Source of the DNA: REEB481 sp044360435
GTDB lineage: Bacteria > Bacteroidota > Bacteroidia > NS11-12g > UBA955
Direction: 5' to 3'
Length of the DNA: 24,436 bases
Assembly (NCBI GenBank): GCA_044360435.1
Contig: JBIKKI010000020.1
Coordinates: 1-24,436, forward strand
Shown: in pieces, positions 1 through 7,289 of the stretch
Position numbering within the stretch: position 1 is the stretch's first letter
Layout: each line of letters starts with the position of its first letter
Translations under genes and position numbers: made by a program
Notes under the pieces: model-generated
Database searches by the model: none
Told to the model about the DNA's origin: nothing
The model's input: only the letters and a program-made list of their open reading frames with translations

Positions 1-42
1 AATCTGTACCGCTTCACCAAACAAATCCTCGGGCAAGGCTAA
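1..42 (+). CDS. possible C-terminal end of an upstream gene (partial)
   Basis: Reading from base 1, the frame gives thirteen residues, NLYRFTKQILGQG, followed by TAA. The fragment is too short to identify. It ends 35 bases before the likely start of the next + strand gene, so it could be the end of a gene in the same transcript. The other two forward frames are also open here, so this is weak evidence. Confidence 0.3.
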   Translation, partial: NLYRFTKQILGQG

Positions 43-77
43 ACCAAAACGAACCGGATTTGTTAAAAGTCCTGTTC

Positions 78-674
78 ATGATTACCATCATCAGTGGCTC
101 GGCCAGACCGGGCAGCAATACACTGCGCGTAGCCAAAGCCATCAAACGGATTATTGAAGAAAAAACAGGAGCGCCCGCTTCCGAAATAGCGGTGATAGAC
201 TTTGCGCCTTACGATATTCCCTTTTATAACGGACAGGACCTGCTACCGGGTCAGCTCAGCGCCTTTCAACAGGAAGTGGCTTCGTCGATGCGTCGCTCCA
301 GCCTGATTTTCCTGCTGTCTCCGGAATACAACTGGTTTCCCAGTGCAGAAATCATCAACCTGATCCATCGTTTCGGCACCAGTTCCTTCAAGGATTTATG
401 GGAAGATAAAGTGTTTGCCACCTGTGGGGTGAGCACCGGCCGCGGTGGACGTATGCCCGCCGTGCAGCTGAGTTATGTGGTGAACAAACTGCTGAATGTG
501 ATGAACCTGCACAGCATTGTCAGTCCGAAGATGTTTGAAAGCCAATTCACCAGCAAAGCGCTGAACGAGGCCGGTGAAAGCCTGGGCAATGCCGAATACG
601 ACAAGGGCCTGGAACAATTTGTTGATTACAACCTGATTATGTGGCGAAAAACCCGCACTCAACCAGAGGTTTAA
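78..674 (+). CDS. NADPH-dependent FMN reductase family protein (flavodoxin-like fold)
   Basis: This is a cytoplasmic flavoprotein of the NADPH-dependent FMN reductase family, which usually passes electrons from NAD(P)H to FMN, quinones or azo compounds. The N-terminus reads MITIISGSARPGSNT, the beta strand plus phosphate-binding loop that holds the FMN phosphate. The segment LLSPEYNWFPSAEIINLIHR at about residues 79-98 matches the family's (S/T)PEYN motif that contacts the isoalloxazine ring. The 198-residue length is normal. I chose ATG at 78 because the motif begins there; an in-frame TTG lies at 60. The stop codon lies 3 bases from the stop of the convergent menF-like gene. The physiological substrate cannot be told from sequence. 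Confidence 0.85.
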   Translation: MITIISGSARPGSNTLRVAKAIKRIIEEKTGAPASEIAVIDFAPYDIPFYNGQDLLPGQLSAFQQEVASSMRRSSLIFLLSPEYNWFPSAEIINLIHRFGTSSFKDLWEDKVFATCGVSTGRGGRMPAVQLSYVVNKLLNVMNLHSIVSPKMFESQFTSKALNEAGESLGNAEYDKGLEQFVDYNLIMWRKTRTQPEV

Positions 675-677
675 CGC

Positions 678-1691
678 TTACAACACTGCACCGAGCACAC
701 GCAGTTTGTGTTCGGTTTCCTGGAACTCTGAGCGTGCATCGGATGCTTTCGTGATGCCCGTTCCGGCGTAGAGGTTGATGCCATCTGCGAATACTTCTCC
801 GCAGCGTATATTCACCCAAAGAGAACCTTGTTCCGGCGACCATGGCCCGAGAAATCCTCCGTACAACCTGCGTTGCGTGCGTTCTGCTCCAAGAATACGG
901 AGCGCTGCGGCACGTGGATAACCACACAAAGCAGGAGTTGGGTGCAACTGCATTGCCAAATCCCACAACTGATTTGTGGCTATATCGAAGTGAAACTCCG
1001 TACACAAATGCTTCAGGTTGCCCTGTTGTAATTCACGAATTGCTTCTTCCCGAAAGGGAATATTCAACTGTTCAAGGTGTTCTTTGATGAAGGTGCGGAT
1101 GAATCCCTGCTCTTCCTGTTCTTTTTCGCCGAAAGTCCCTTCAGACGACACATTTTTGGTACCCGCCAGGGCAACGGTTCGGCCCCGTCCGTGTTCCCAG
1201 CTGAGCAACTGTTCAGGCGTAGCGCCAATCCAACAGCCGGTTTCAGCGGCGTCGAGCAGGTAAACCATCGCGTTGGGATACTGATGGCAGGCTCGTTCAA
1301 ACCAGCGCATCGGCTCCGGAGGAATTCGGCGGAACACACTTCTGGAAGTCACCACTTTCAGTGCCGGACCGGCTTGGGCAGGGGAAAAATGTTCAGCTTC
1401 CGCAGGAATGAGCTGCGACTGAACCTGTGCTACCCAATCCACGTAGGATGTTCCGGGATAAGGATCGCCTTGCTCTGGGGAAAATGAACGGTAGTTCCAG
1501 GCGTTATACCATGCCTGCTCAGGAATTGCGGCAGCGGGTTCCGGTTCAAGCATCCAGCAGATTCCGGAACGGTCAAACGGCGCGATGAGGAAACAATTTT
1601 TTTCCGACAAGCAATCTGCTACCCGTAAGTTGCCTTGCATGAAGGCCACCGCCTGTCCGGGAATTCGATACCAAACCCTTGCTTTGCTCAT
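678..1691 (-). CDS. menF: isochorismate synthase (chorismate-binding family), menaquinone pathway
   Basis: It probably converts chorismate to isochorismate, the first committed step of menaquinone synthesis, in the cytoplasm. The conserved C-terminal chorismate-binding core is present: LKVVTSR with the likely catalytic base K112, GATPEQLL at 156-163 with the likely catalytic acid E160, ALAGT at 174-178, CTEFHFD at 230-236, PTPALCGYPR at 251-260, YGGFLGPW at 277-284, and a terminal AGTGITKASD...EFQETEHKL with Mg-binding glutamates. At 337 residues it is shorter than E. coli MenF or EntC, mainly at the N-terminus. The start ATG overlaps the stop of the upstream thioesterase as ATGA, so the two are cotranslated. 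That partner favours menaquinone over siderophore synthesis. No other men gene is in the window. Confidence 0.87.
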   Translation of the reverse strand: MSKARVWYRIPGQAVAFMQGNLRVADCLSEKNCFLIAPFDRSGICWMLEPEPAAAIPEQAWYNAWNYRSFSPEQGDPYPGTSYVDWVAQVQSQLIPAEAEHFSPAQAGPALKVVTSRSVFRRIPPEPMRWFERACHQYPNAMVYLLDAAETGCWIGATPEQLLSWEHGRGRTVALAGTKNVSSEGTFGEKEQEEQGFIRTFIKEHLEQLNIPFREEAIRELQQGNLKHLCTEFHFDIATNQLWDLAMQLHPTPALCGYPRAAALRILGAERTQRRLYGGFLGPWSPEQGSLWVNIRCGEVFADGINLYAGTGITKASDARSEFQETEHKLRVLGAVL

Positions 1692-2134
1692 GGTTTTGCT
1701 TCCAACGGACGCACGGCCATGGTAATTCTACCGATGCAGAGCAGCCGTTCCCGCTCATCTTCAACCCGCACTTCCCAAACCTGCGTGGTACTGCCCAGGT
1801 GAAGCGCACGTGCGGTGGCAGAAACAATCTGACCTTTAAAAGCGGGGCGCACATGATTTCCGTTGATGTCGAGTCCAAAACACACGAAACGGCTGCGGTC
1901 AACCACAAGATTGGCAGCCATACTGCCCACAATCTCTACGAGCGCCATACTGGCACCGCCGTTCAGCATACCCAATGGCTGGATGCTTGCTTCAGATACG
2001 GGCATTACCGCTTTCAGATAATCGTTGCCCACTTCAGTAAACTGAATACCCAAGGCCGTATTCATGGTATGGGCACAGCGTTCGTTCAGCGCCTCCGGAG
2101 TTATATTCGCGGCTTCAAAAAAAATACTGTTCAC
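1688..2134 (-). CDS. hotdog-fold PaaI-type thioesterase, candidate DHNA-CoA thioesterase
   Basis: This is a small cytoplasmic hotdog-fold acyl-CoA thioesterase, similar to MenI/YdiI, which releases 1,4-dihydroxy-2-naphthoate from its CoA ester in menaquinone synthesis. The core motif GMLNGGASMALVEIVGS lies at about residues 55-71. The catalytic glutamate (E67) is present, but asparagine replaces the histidine of the usual HGG motif (N58). The C-terminal strands end at GRITMAV. I chose GTG at 2134 because it gives a normal N-terminus ahead of ANITPEALNERC; an in-frame TTG at 2164 would place the start inside the divergent phosphatase gene. It overlaps menF by 4 bases. The menaquinone role rests on that coupling. 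Confidence 0.78.
   Translation of the reverse strand: MNSIFFEAANITPEALNERCAHTMNTALGIQFTEVGNDYLKAVMPVSEASIQPLGMLNGGASMALVEIVGSMAANLVVDRSRFVCFGLDINGNHVRPAFKGQIVSATARALHLGSTTQVWEVRVEDERERLLCIGRITMAVRPLEAKP
2102..2109 (+). promoter_or_regulatory. possible -7 box (TATATTCG) of the phosphatase gene
   Basis: The octamer differs from the Bacteroidota TAnnTTTG consensus at one base. It ends about 26 bases before the proposed TTG start. No clear -33 TTG was found, so this is tentative. Confidence 0.22.
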
Positions 2135-2135
2135 G

Positions 2136-2774
2136 TTGCTGCAAAGTACTTCCCACCCGATCAATAAAACAATCTACCTGATTCGCCACGGTGAAACAGA
2201 TTTCAACCGGCTGGGCATTGTGCAGGGCTCGGGAGTGGATACTGACCTCAACGAAACAGGAAAAATGCAGGCAAAGGCTTTTTTTGACCATTATCGACAC
2301 ATCCCTTTCGATAAAATTTACATCAGTTCACTGCAACGGACACGCCAAACGGTGCAGCATTTCTTTGAACTGCCTGTTCCTTTTGAGGTGATTCCGGAAC
2401 TGAATGAAATCAACTGGGGTGTGATTGAAGGCGCAACGCCTACACCCGAAAGCAGTCAGTTGTTTTCAGACATGCTGGAAGCCTGGCGAAACGGACATCT
2501 CGACCAGTGCGTAAGCGGCGGAGAAACCCCAAATGAACTGTTTGCCCGTCAGCAGCAGGGTTTAAAGAAAATCATGGCGCGCACAGAGGAACGAAACGTC
2601 CTGATCTGCATGCACGGAAGGGCTATGCGCAGCTTCCTTTCCCTGCTCACCGGAAGTCCGCTGGCACAGATGGATCAATTCGGCCACAGCAATGTTTGTC
2701 TGTATATTCTGGAATATCGGGATGAAGCATTCCACGTGGTATTGAACAATGACACTTCCCACCTGAACGGCTGA
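2136..2774 (+). CDS. histidine phosphatase family protein (phosphoglycerate mutase-like)
   Basis: A cytoplasmic phosphatase of the histidine phosphatase superfamily, working through a phosphohistidine intermediate. The RHGET motif carries the nucleophile H18, the arginine-rich SLQRTRQT segment follows at about 65-72, the acid/base glutamate is in NEINWGVIEG (about E91), and the second catalytic histidine is H160 in MHGRAMR. The 212-residue length is typical. Substrates in this family range from phosphosugars and cobalamin precursors to proteins, and nothing here decides among them. The start is uncertain. The TTG at 2136 gives a short N-terminus, and an upstream start at 2064 would run deep into the divergent thioesterase gene. 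The TTG sits one base from the thioesterase GTG on the other strand. Confidence 0.85.
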   Translation: MLQSTSHPINKTIYLIRHGETDFNRLGIVQGSGVDTDLNETGKMQAKAFFDHYRHIPFDKIYISSLQRTRQTVQHFFELPVPFEVIPELNEINWGVIEGATPTPESSQLFSDMLEAWRNGHLDQCVSGGETPNELFARQQQGLKKIMARTEERNVLICMHGRAMRSFLSLLTGSPLAQMDQFGHSNVCLYILEYRDEAFHVVLNNDTSHLNG

Positions 2775-2854
2775 AGGCAACAACCCAAACAAGCATTTCA
2801 TCCAAAATGACATTTCCTTTGTTACTAACTGAGCAATTTGCATCCAAAATACAC

Positions 2855-5731
2855 GTGCGTTTATTCAACATCCTGCTGCCCGCGCTGATGCTGGCGGCTA
2901 CTTCAGCCCATGCCCAAACCGGAATCAGCGGTTACATTTACGGCGCTTCCGGGAATAAACCGGTTTCCAAAGCACTTATTGTCCTGAAACAGGAAGCGGG
3001 AACGCTCGCTCCTGACAGCGGTATAAGCAAGCCCGACGGCAGTTTCGGCATGCGCAGCAGCACAACCGGAAAGGTGCGCATCCGAATTTCGGCACGCGGC
3101 TTTGAACCCTGGGACAGCAGTTTTTCTTTGGAAGAAGGATTTACAGACCTTGGTGTAATTCGTTTGGCTGCTGCGGTTACACGCTTGGACAGCATAACCA
3201 TCAGGGCCGTTCAGGGTGCCCGTCAAAAAGACGATACCACAGAGTACAATGCATCCAATTACAAAATGAACAAGGACGCTGATGCTGAGCAGCTGGTGCG
3301 CAAAATGCCGGGCATCACTGTTGAAAACGGTCAAGTAAAGGCACAAGGAGAAAACGTACAGCGTGTAACCATTGACGGCCGTGAGTTTTTTGGCGACGAT
3401 GTGAACATGGCCCTGCGTTCCATGCCTGCGGAAGTGGTTGGCAGGGTGCAGGTTTTTGACCGCATGAGCGACCAATCGTTTTTTACCGGATTTGACGATG
3501 GCAACAGCCAGAAAGCCATCAATCTGGTTACCCGCAGCGGCAGAAATAACGGCGTATTCGGCAAAGTTTACGGCGGTTTGGGCAGCGACCAGAATGAGCT
3601 GCGCTATCAGTCGGGAGCAGTAATCAACTGGTTCAAGGGAATTCATCGGATTACCCTGCTGGGCATGAGCAACAACATCAACATGCAGAACTTCAGCGCT
3701 CAGGATTTGCTGGGGATGAGCGGCGGCGGTGCCGGGGGTGGCTTCAGCGGCATGCGCGGCATGCGTGGAATGATGGGCGGCATGCGCGGCGGTTCATGGG
3801 GAAACTGGGGCAGCGGAAACAACAACTTCATGGTAAACCAAAGCGGTGGCATCAACACAACCAACAGCGGCGGATTAAACTACAGCACCACCATCGGTAA
3901 GAAACTGAGCCTGACCACCAGCTATTTCTTCAATCAAGGAAGCAACGTCAATGAATCAACCACCGAGCGCGATTATTACACCTTCGGATCCAGCTCACAG
4001 AATTACCGGGAGCAATCCATCAGCAATGCAACAAATACCAACCACCGTGTGAATATGCGCCTTGAGTTCATGATGGATTCTATGAACTCTTTCACCTATA
4101 CCAACCGGCTGAGCTTCCAGAATCAAACCCAAAATTCGCTGATTACGGCGAACAATAATCTGGTGAATAAAGAACTGAATTTAAACAGGCAACTGAACAG
4201 TGCCCTTACTGACAACCGTACTTTTGGAAACGGGAGCAACCTGTCGCACAGCCTTTTGTATAAACGCAGGTTCACCAAGCAGTGGCGTACCTTTTCTGCC
4301 ACGCTGAGCCATGACCAAAACCGTAAAAACTCAGAAACCTTCCTGAGCAGCACCAACCGATTTTACCAAGCTCCGGACACGGTAATTGAACTTCGTCAGG
4401 TGAGCTATTCCGACAACAACAGCACTTCAGTTTCGGGAAACCTGACTTTTACTGAGCCTTCAGGAAAGTACGGGCAATGGCAATTGAGTTACCAGCCGAG
4501 CATTTCTGTGAATGATGCCAACAGGCGCACGCTTACGCCCGACAGTCTCAGCGGCAGTCTGGTGCGGATTGATCCGTTACTGAGCAATGATTTCAGCAGC
4601 AAATTCCTGACCCATAAGCCGGGTTTGATGTACCGCCGCAAGGGTACAAATTTCAATGCCATGATTGGATTGAATGCCCAATGGACCACGCTGACCGGTG
4701 AACAGAGATTTCCGCTTTCGGTAATCAACACCTACCACTTCTTCAACCTGTTGCCCACCGGTATGTTTCAATACCGCTTCAACCAAAGCAGCAACTTGCG
4801 GATTTTCTACCGGACCAATACCAACCTGCCCGGCGCTCAGCAGCTTCAGGAAGTGGTGGACAACAGCAATCCGCTGCTGCTGAGCAAAGGAAATGCGCAA
4901 CTGCAACAAGATTTCAGTCAGTTTTTCATCACCAGATACGGTTGGAGCAACAACGCAAAAGGCCGCAATTTCTTCGGATTCCTGATGTATCAAACTACCA
5001 TGAATTACATTGCCAATTCCACCTTGATTGCTTCCCGGGACACCACACTTGGCAACGGCATCAACCTGTTGCGTGGCGCACAGCTGAATATGCCAGTAAA
5101 CCTCTCCGGGTACCGCAGCATCCGTTCCTTCCTGAACTACGGCTTGCCAATCAAGGCTTTAAAATCCAACTTCAATACCAACGGCGGTGTAACCTATTCA
5201 CGTGTACCTGGACTGGTGAACGGTGTTACAAACTTTGCCAATACATGGAACCTGAATGCAGGAGCGGTTATCAGCAGCAACATCAGCGAAAAGGTTGACT
5301 TCACCTTTGCTTATTCCGCGTTCTACAATTTAGTGCGCAATACCGTGCGCAGCAGCATCAACAACAACTTCCTGCAGCAAACGGGCAGCTTTCGCAGCAA
5401 CCTCCAAAATACCAAAGGCTGGGTCTTCAGCAGCGACCTGAACTATACCGGCTTCAACGGACTTGGCAGTGCTTTCCGGCAGAATTTTGTGCTCTGGAAC
5501 ATCGGCATCGGCAAGAAGTTCCTGAAGAACCAGGCAGGGGAACTTCGCATAACGGCCTTTGATATTCTTGGACAAAACAACAGCCTCGCCAGAACGGTCA
5601 CTGAAACTTATGTTGAAGACCTTCAAACCCGTGTGTTGCAGCGCTACTTCATGCTAAACTTTACCTACAATATCCGGAAATTCAAACGGAATGGGATGGT
5701 TCCTTCGGGGGCTGGACAGAGGGTTTGGTAG
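2855..5731 (+). CDS. outer-membrane beta-barrel protein with carboxypeptidase-regulatory-like domain (TonB-receptor-like)
   Basis: A predicted outer-membrane protein of 958 residues. GTG at 2855 gives a clean signal peptide (RLFNILLPALMLAATSAHAQ); a longer reading from ATG at 2807 would bury it. Next comes a carboxypeptidase-regulatory-like beta-sandwich (about residues 21-110, starting GISGYIYGASG) and a plug-like domain (about 120-225) with VRKMPGITVENG, VTIDGREFFGDD and INLVTRSGR. The rest alternates aromatic and polar residues like barrel strands. An unusual Gly/Met/Arg-rich insert encoded at 3712-3810 includes GMRGMRGMMGGMRGG. The protein ends in NFTYNIRKFK plus a short tail rather than a standard TonB-receptor terminus. 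It matches barrel proteins of unknown substrate common in Bacteroidota. Its TAG stop is the first unit of the TAGTTGG array. Confidence 0.85.
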   Translation: MRLFNILLPALMLAATSAHAQTGISGYIYGASGNKPVSKALIVLKQEAGTLAPDSGISKPDGSFGMRSSTTGKVRIRISARGFEPWDSSFSLEEGFTDLGVIRLAAAVTRLDSITIRAVQGARQKDDTTEYNASNYKMNKDADAEQLVRKMPGITVENGQVKAQGENVQRVTIDGREFFGDDVNMALRSMPAEVVGRVQVFDRMSDQSFFTGFDDGNSQKAINLVTRSGRNNGVFGKVYGGLGSDQNELRYQSGAVINWFKGIHRITLLGMSNNINMQNFSAQDLLGMSGGGAGGGFSGMRGMRGMMGGMRGGSWGNWGSGNNNFMVNQSGGINTTNSGGLNYSTTIGKKLSLTTSYFFNQGSNVNESTTERDYYTFGSSSQNYREQSISNATNTNHRVNMRLEFMMDSMNSFTYTNRLSFQNQTQNSLITANNNLVNKELNLNRQLNSALTDNRTFGNGSNLSHSLLYKRRFTKQWRTFSATLSHDQNRKNSETFLSSTNRFYQAPDTVIELRQVSYSDNNSTSVSGNLTFTEPSGKYGQWQLSYQPSISVNDANRRTLTPDSLSGSLVRIDPLLSNDFSSKFLTHKPGLMYRRKGTNFNAMIGLNAQWTTLTGEQRFPLSVINTYHFFNLLPTGMFQYRFNQSSNLRIFYRTNTNLPGAQQLQEVVDNSNPLLLSKGNAQLQQDFSQFFITRYGWSNNAKGRNFFGFLMYQTTMNYIANSTLIASRDTTLGNGINLLRGAQLNMPVNLSGYRSIRSFLNYGLPIKALKSNFNTNGGVTYSRVPGLVNGVTNFANTWNLNAGAVISSNISEKVDFTFAYSAFYNLVRNTVRSSINNNFLQQTGSFRSNLQNTKGWVFSSDLNYTGFNGLGSAFRQNFVLWNIGIGKKFLKNQAGELRITAFDILGQNNSLARTVTETYVEDLQTRVLQRYFMLNFTYNIRKFKRNGMVPSGAGQRVW

Positions 5732-5774
5732 TTGGGAGTTGATAGTTGTTAGTTGGTAGTTGATAGTTGGGGGG
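5729..5774 (+). repeat. left degenerate TAGTTGG tandem array ending in a G6 run
   Basis: About six units of TAGTTG(G/T) or close variants such as GAGTTGA and TAGTTGT are followed by GGGGGGATAATTC. The first TAG is the stop codon of the upstream barrel protein gene. The array is approximately the reverse complement of the array at 6284-6332. Confidence 0.85.
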
Positions 5775-5850
5775 ATAATTCACTGATTTCAGGGATTGCT
5801 TTCTTGAATTAGTTCCCTTTTCTTGCTGCGTACTTGATATTTTTCTTTTT

Positions 5851-6213
5851 ATGGTACGTGATTCAAATAGTTATCAAAATCTTCTTGTTTGGCAGAAGTC
5901 ATTGGATTTCACAGTTTCAATATATTTCCATACGAAATACTTCCCTCTGGACGAACGTTTCGGTATGACTTCACAAATGCGCAGGGCCGCTGTTTCTATC
6001 TCATCCAATATCGCAGAGGGACAAGCACGACATACACACAGGCAATTCATTCAATTTCTGAGCATTGCCCGAGGGTCGTTATCTGAACTTGAAACACAAA
6101 TAATCATTGCTTCTCGCTTGAATTACATTTCTAAAGAATCTGAAAATGATTTGTTGGCCCGTTCTGAAGAAATTGGGAAGATGCTGGTTGGGCTTATTAA
6201 GAGTATTAGGTGA
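5851..6213 (+). CDS. four-helix-bundle protein of the S23 / 23S rRNA intervening-sequence family
   Basis: A 120-residue all-helical protein that clearly matches the S23/IVS family. Landmarks in order are YQNLLVWQKSLDF (9-21), FGMTSQMRRAAVSISSNIAE (37-56), the RQFIQFLSIARGSLSELETQ segment (64-83) and ASRLNYIS (87-94). Members occur inside 23S rRNA intervening sequences and free in genomes; a related fold is Avd, the accessory protein of diversity-generating retroelements. The biochemical role of free-standing copies is unknown to me. There is no rRNA and no reverse transcriptase here. The gene is alone, 119 bases after the barrel gene and convergent with the glycosyltransferase gene, and repeat arrays flank it on both sides. 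An imperfect -7 box (TATTTTTC) lies at 5838-5845. ATG at 5851 is the natural start. Confidence 0.9.
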   Translation: MVRDSNSYQNLLVWQKSLDFTVSIYFHTKYFPLDERFGMTSQMRRAAVSISSNIAEGQARHTHRQFIQFLSIARGSLSELETQIIIASRLNYISKESENDLLARSEEIGKMLVGLIKSIR

Positions 6214-6218
6214 TGGGG

Positions 6219-6264
6219 TTTTTAGTTTTTAGTTTTTAGTTTTTAGTTTTTAGTTGGGGGGGGG
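6219..6264 (+). repeat. five tandem TTTTTAG heptamers followed by TT and nine Gs
   Basis: Perfect heptamers begin at 6219, 6226, 6233, 6240 and 6247, followed by TTGGGGGGGGG and TAATCC. The array starts six bases after the stop of the four-helix-bundle gene. Its end resembles the end of the left array (TAGTTGGGGGG then ATAATTC), so those two ends are direct repeats. Copy number and G-run length are likely to vary by slippage. Confidence 0.9.
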
Positions 6265-6283
6265 TAATCCTAATAAAAAAAAT

Positions 6284-6332
6284 TCCCAACTACCAACTAC
6301 CAAAAACTACAAACTACTTCCAACTACTTCCA
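6284..6332 (-). repeat. right TAGTTGG-type array, inverted relative to the left array
   Basis: On the - strand this reads as TAGTTGG-like units (AAGTAGTTGG, TAGTTTG, TAGTTTTTGG, TAGTTGGTAGTTGGG). Its outermost TAG, at 6324-6326, is the stop codon of the convergent glycosyltransferase gene. It can pair with the array at 5729-5774. Confidence 0.8.
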
Positions 6333-7289
6333 CTTCACCCGGAAACGCCACATCGTCCACCAATGCACAGGCCCGGCCAGCAACAGCGTACCCAATGCCC
6401 GGATTTTCACCCTTCCTTTAGACAGTCGAAACAACCTGAACCATTGCCTTAAAAGCACCTGTTTCTTACAGAATTGCTGCGGTGCCAGCGGCCAGTGCGC
6501 GTGCTCCAGGCGACTTAGGATTTGAGCGATGCTGTAATGCGCTGCATCTTCCTTTGGCTCATTGGAGCGCAGAAATTTGAGGAAGTTATTCAATTCGTTC
6601 GCTTGCAGTTGGATGCCCGCTCCGCTCAGGTTCCGTTGCATGAGCATAGGCAGGTAAGGCAACGCCATTTGTTCCGCGGCCCCGCCTCTGGCATCATAGC
6701 TTACCAGTATTTCAGGACACATGGCAAATTTCTTACTGGGAGCCAGCCGAAGATATAATTCATAATCCTGAGCGCGGGCCATGGTTTCATCGTAAAACAA
6801 GCCTTCCGAAGCAAAGAAATTACGGGCCATCATGGTACTGTGGGCAAAGGGGTTACGAAGCATCAGCCAGGCCCTGAGCAAATCACCATCAGCGGGCATA
6901 CATACTGAACTTACGCCCCCATTGCGCACTTCAATCCAGGTAAAAAGCAAATCGGTATCAAGATGCTCCTCGAGATAGTTCCACTGTTGCTTCAGCCGCT
7001 GCGGGAAAGACCAATCATCGGCGTCCAGCCAAGCGATATATCGGCCCCGGGCTTCACGAAGCAGGATATTCCGCGCCGCAGGGATGCCTTTGTGGTCCTT
7101 GCCACTAATCAGGCGGATACGCACATCGGAAAAGGCTTGAATACAAGCTGCCGTGCCATCTTCCGAAGCATCATCATATACCAGTAACTCGAACTTACCC
7201 ATGCTTTGATCCAACATACTTTGAACCGCCTTACCTATTGTTTCGGCAGCGTTTCGGGCGATGATGAGTACCGATATTTCAGGAATCAT
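6324..7289 (-). CDS. family 2 glycosyltransferase (GT-A fold)
   Basis: A cytoplasmic or membrane-associated glycosyltransferase that transfers a sugar from a nucleotide-sugar donor to an acceptor. The GT2 N-terminus is clear: EISVLIIARNAAETI (4-18), YDDASEDGT (38-46), GIPAARN (68-74) and the metal-binding DxD in AWLDADDW (86-93). A basic, partly hydrophobic tail (about 285-321) with WWTMWRFRVKWK may associate with the membrane. I chose ATG at 7289 because it overlaps the stop of the upstream gene as ATGA; an in-frame ATG lies at 7298. It is the last gene of the gmd-fcl operon, so its donor could be GDP-fucose or GDP-mannose, which is inference. Its TAG stop lies in the edge of a repeat array. 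Confidence 0.87.
   Translation of the reverse strand: MIPEISVLIIARNAAETIGKAVQSMLDQSMGKFELLVYDDASEDGTAACIQAFSDVRIRLISGKDHKGIPAARNILLREARGRYIAWLDADDWSFPQRLKQQWNYLEEHLDTDLLFTWIEVRNGGVSSVCMPADGDLLRAWLMLRNPFAHSTMMARNFFASEGLFYDETMARAQDYELYLRLAPSKKFAMCPEILVSYDARGGAAEQMALPYLPMLMQRNLSGAGIQLQANELNNFLKFLRSNEPKEDAAHYSIAQILSRLEHAHWPLAPQQFCKKQVLLRQWFRLFRLSKGRVKIRALGTLLLAGPVHWWTMWRFRVKWK

Larger units (their letters stand above)
5729..6326 (+). other. composite cassette: TAGTTGG arrays enclosing a four-helix-bundle gene
   Basis: The segment runs from the stop codon of the barrel protein gene to the stop codon of the convergent glycosyltransferase. It holds a left TAGTTGG-type array, one + strand four-helix-bundle gene, a TTTTTAG array ending in nine Gs, and a right array that is roughly the reverse complement of the left one. 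A transcript of the whole unit could fold with the two ends paired and the gene in the loop, as seen for rRNA intervening sequences that carry S23 genes. Mobility is inferred only. Confidence 0.4.

Noticed and set aside
2903..3646. 247-codon open frame on the - strand inside the barrel protein gene
   Set aside because: It lies wholly antisense to a gene with clear domains, and its product is Cys/His/Ala-rich without any recognisable motif.
4577..4993. 138-codon - strand open frame within the barrel protein gene
   Set aside because: Antisense shadow; there is no start context or homology.
5851..6213. Diversity-generating retroelement accessory protein (Avd)
   Set aside because: The fold is related, but there is no reverse transcriptase, template repeat or variable repeat in the window, and the sequence fits S23 better.
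6219..6264. Possible CRISPR or short-spacer array
   Set aside because: The heptamers are head-to-tail with no spacers; this is a simple tandem repeat.
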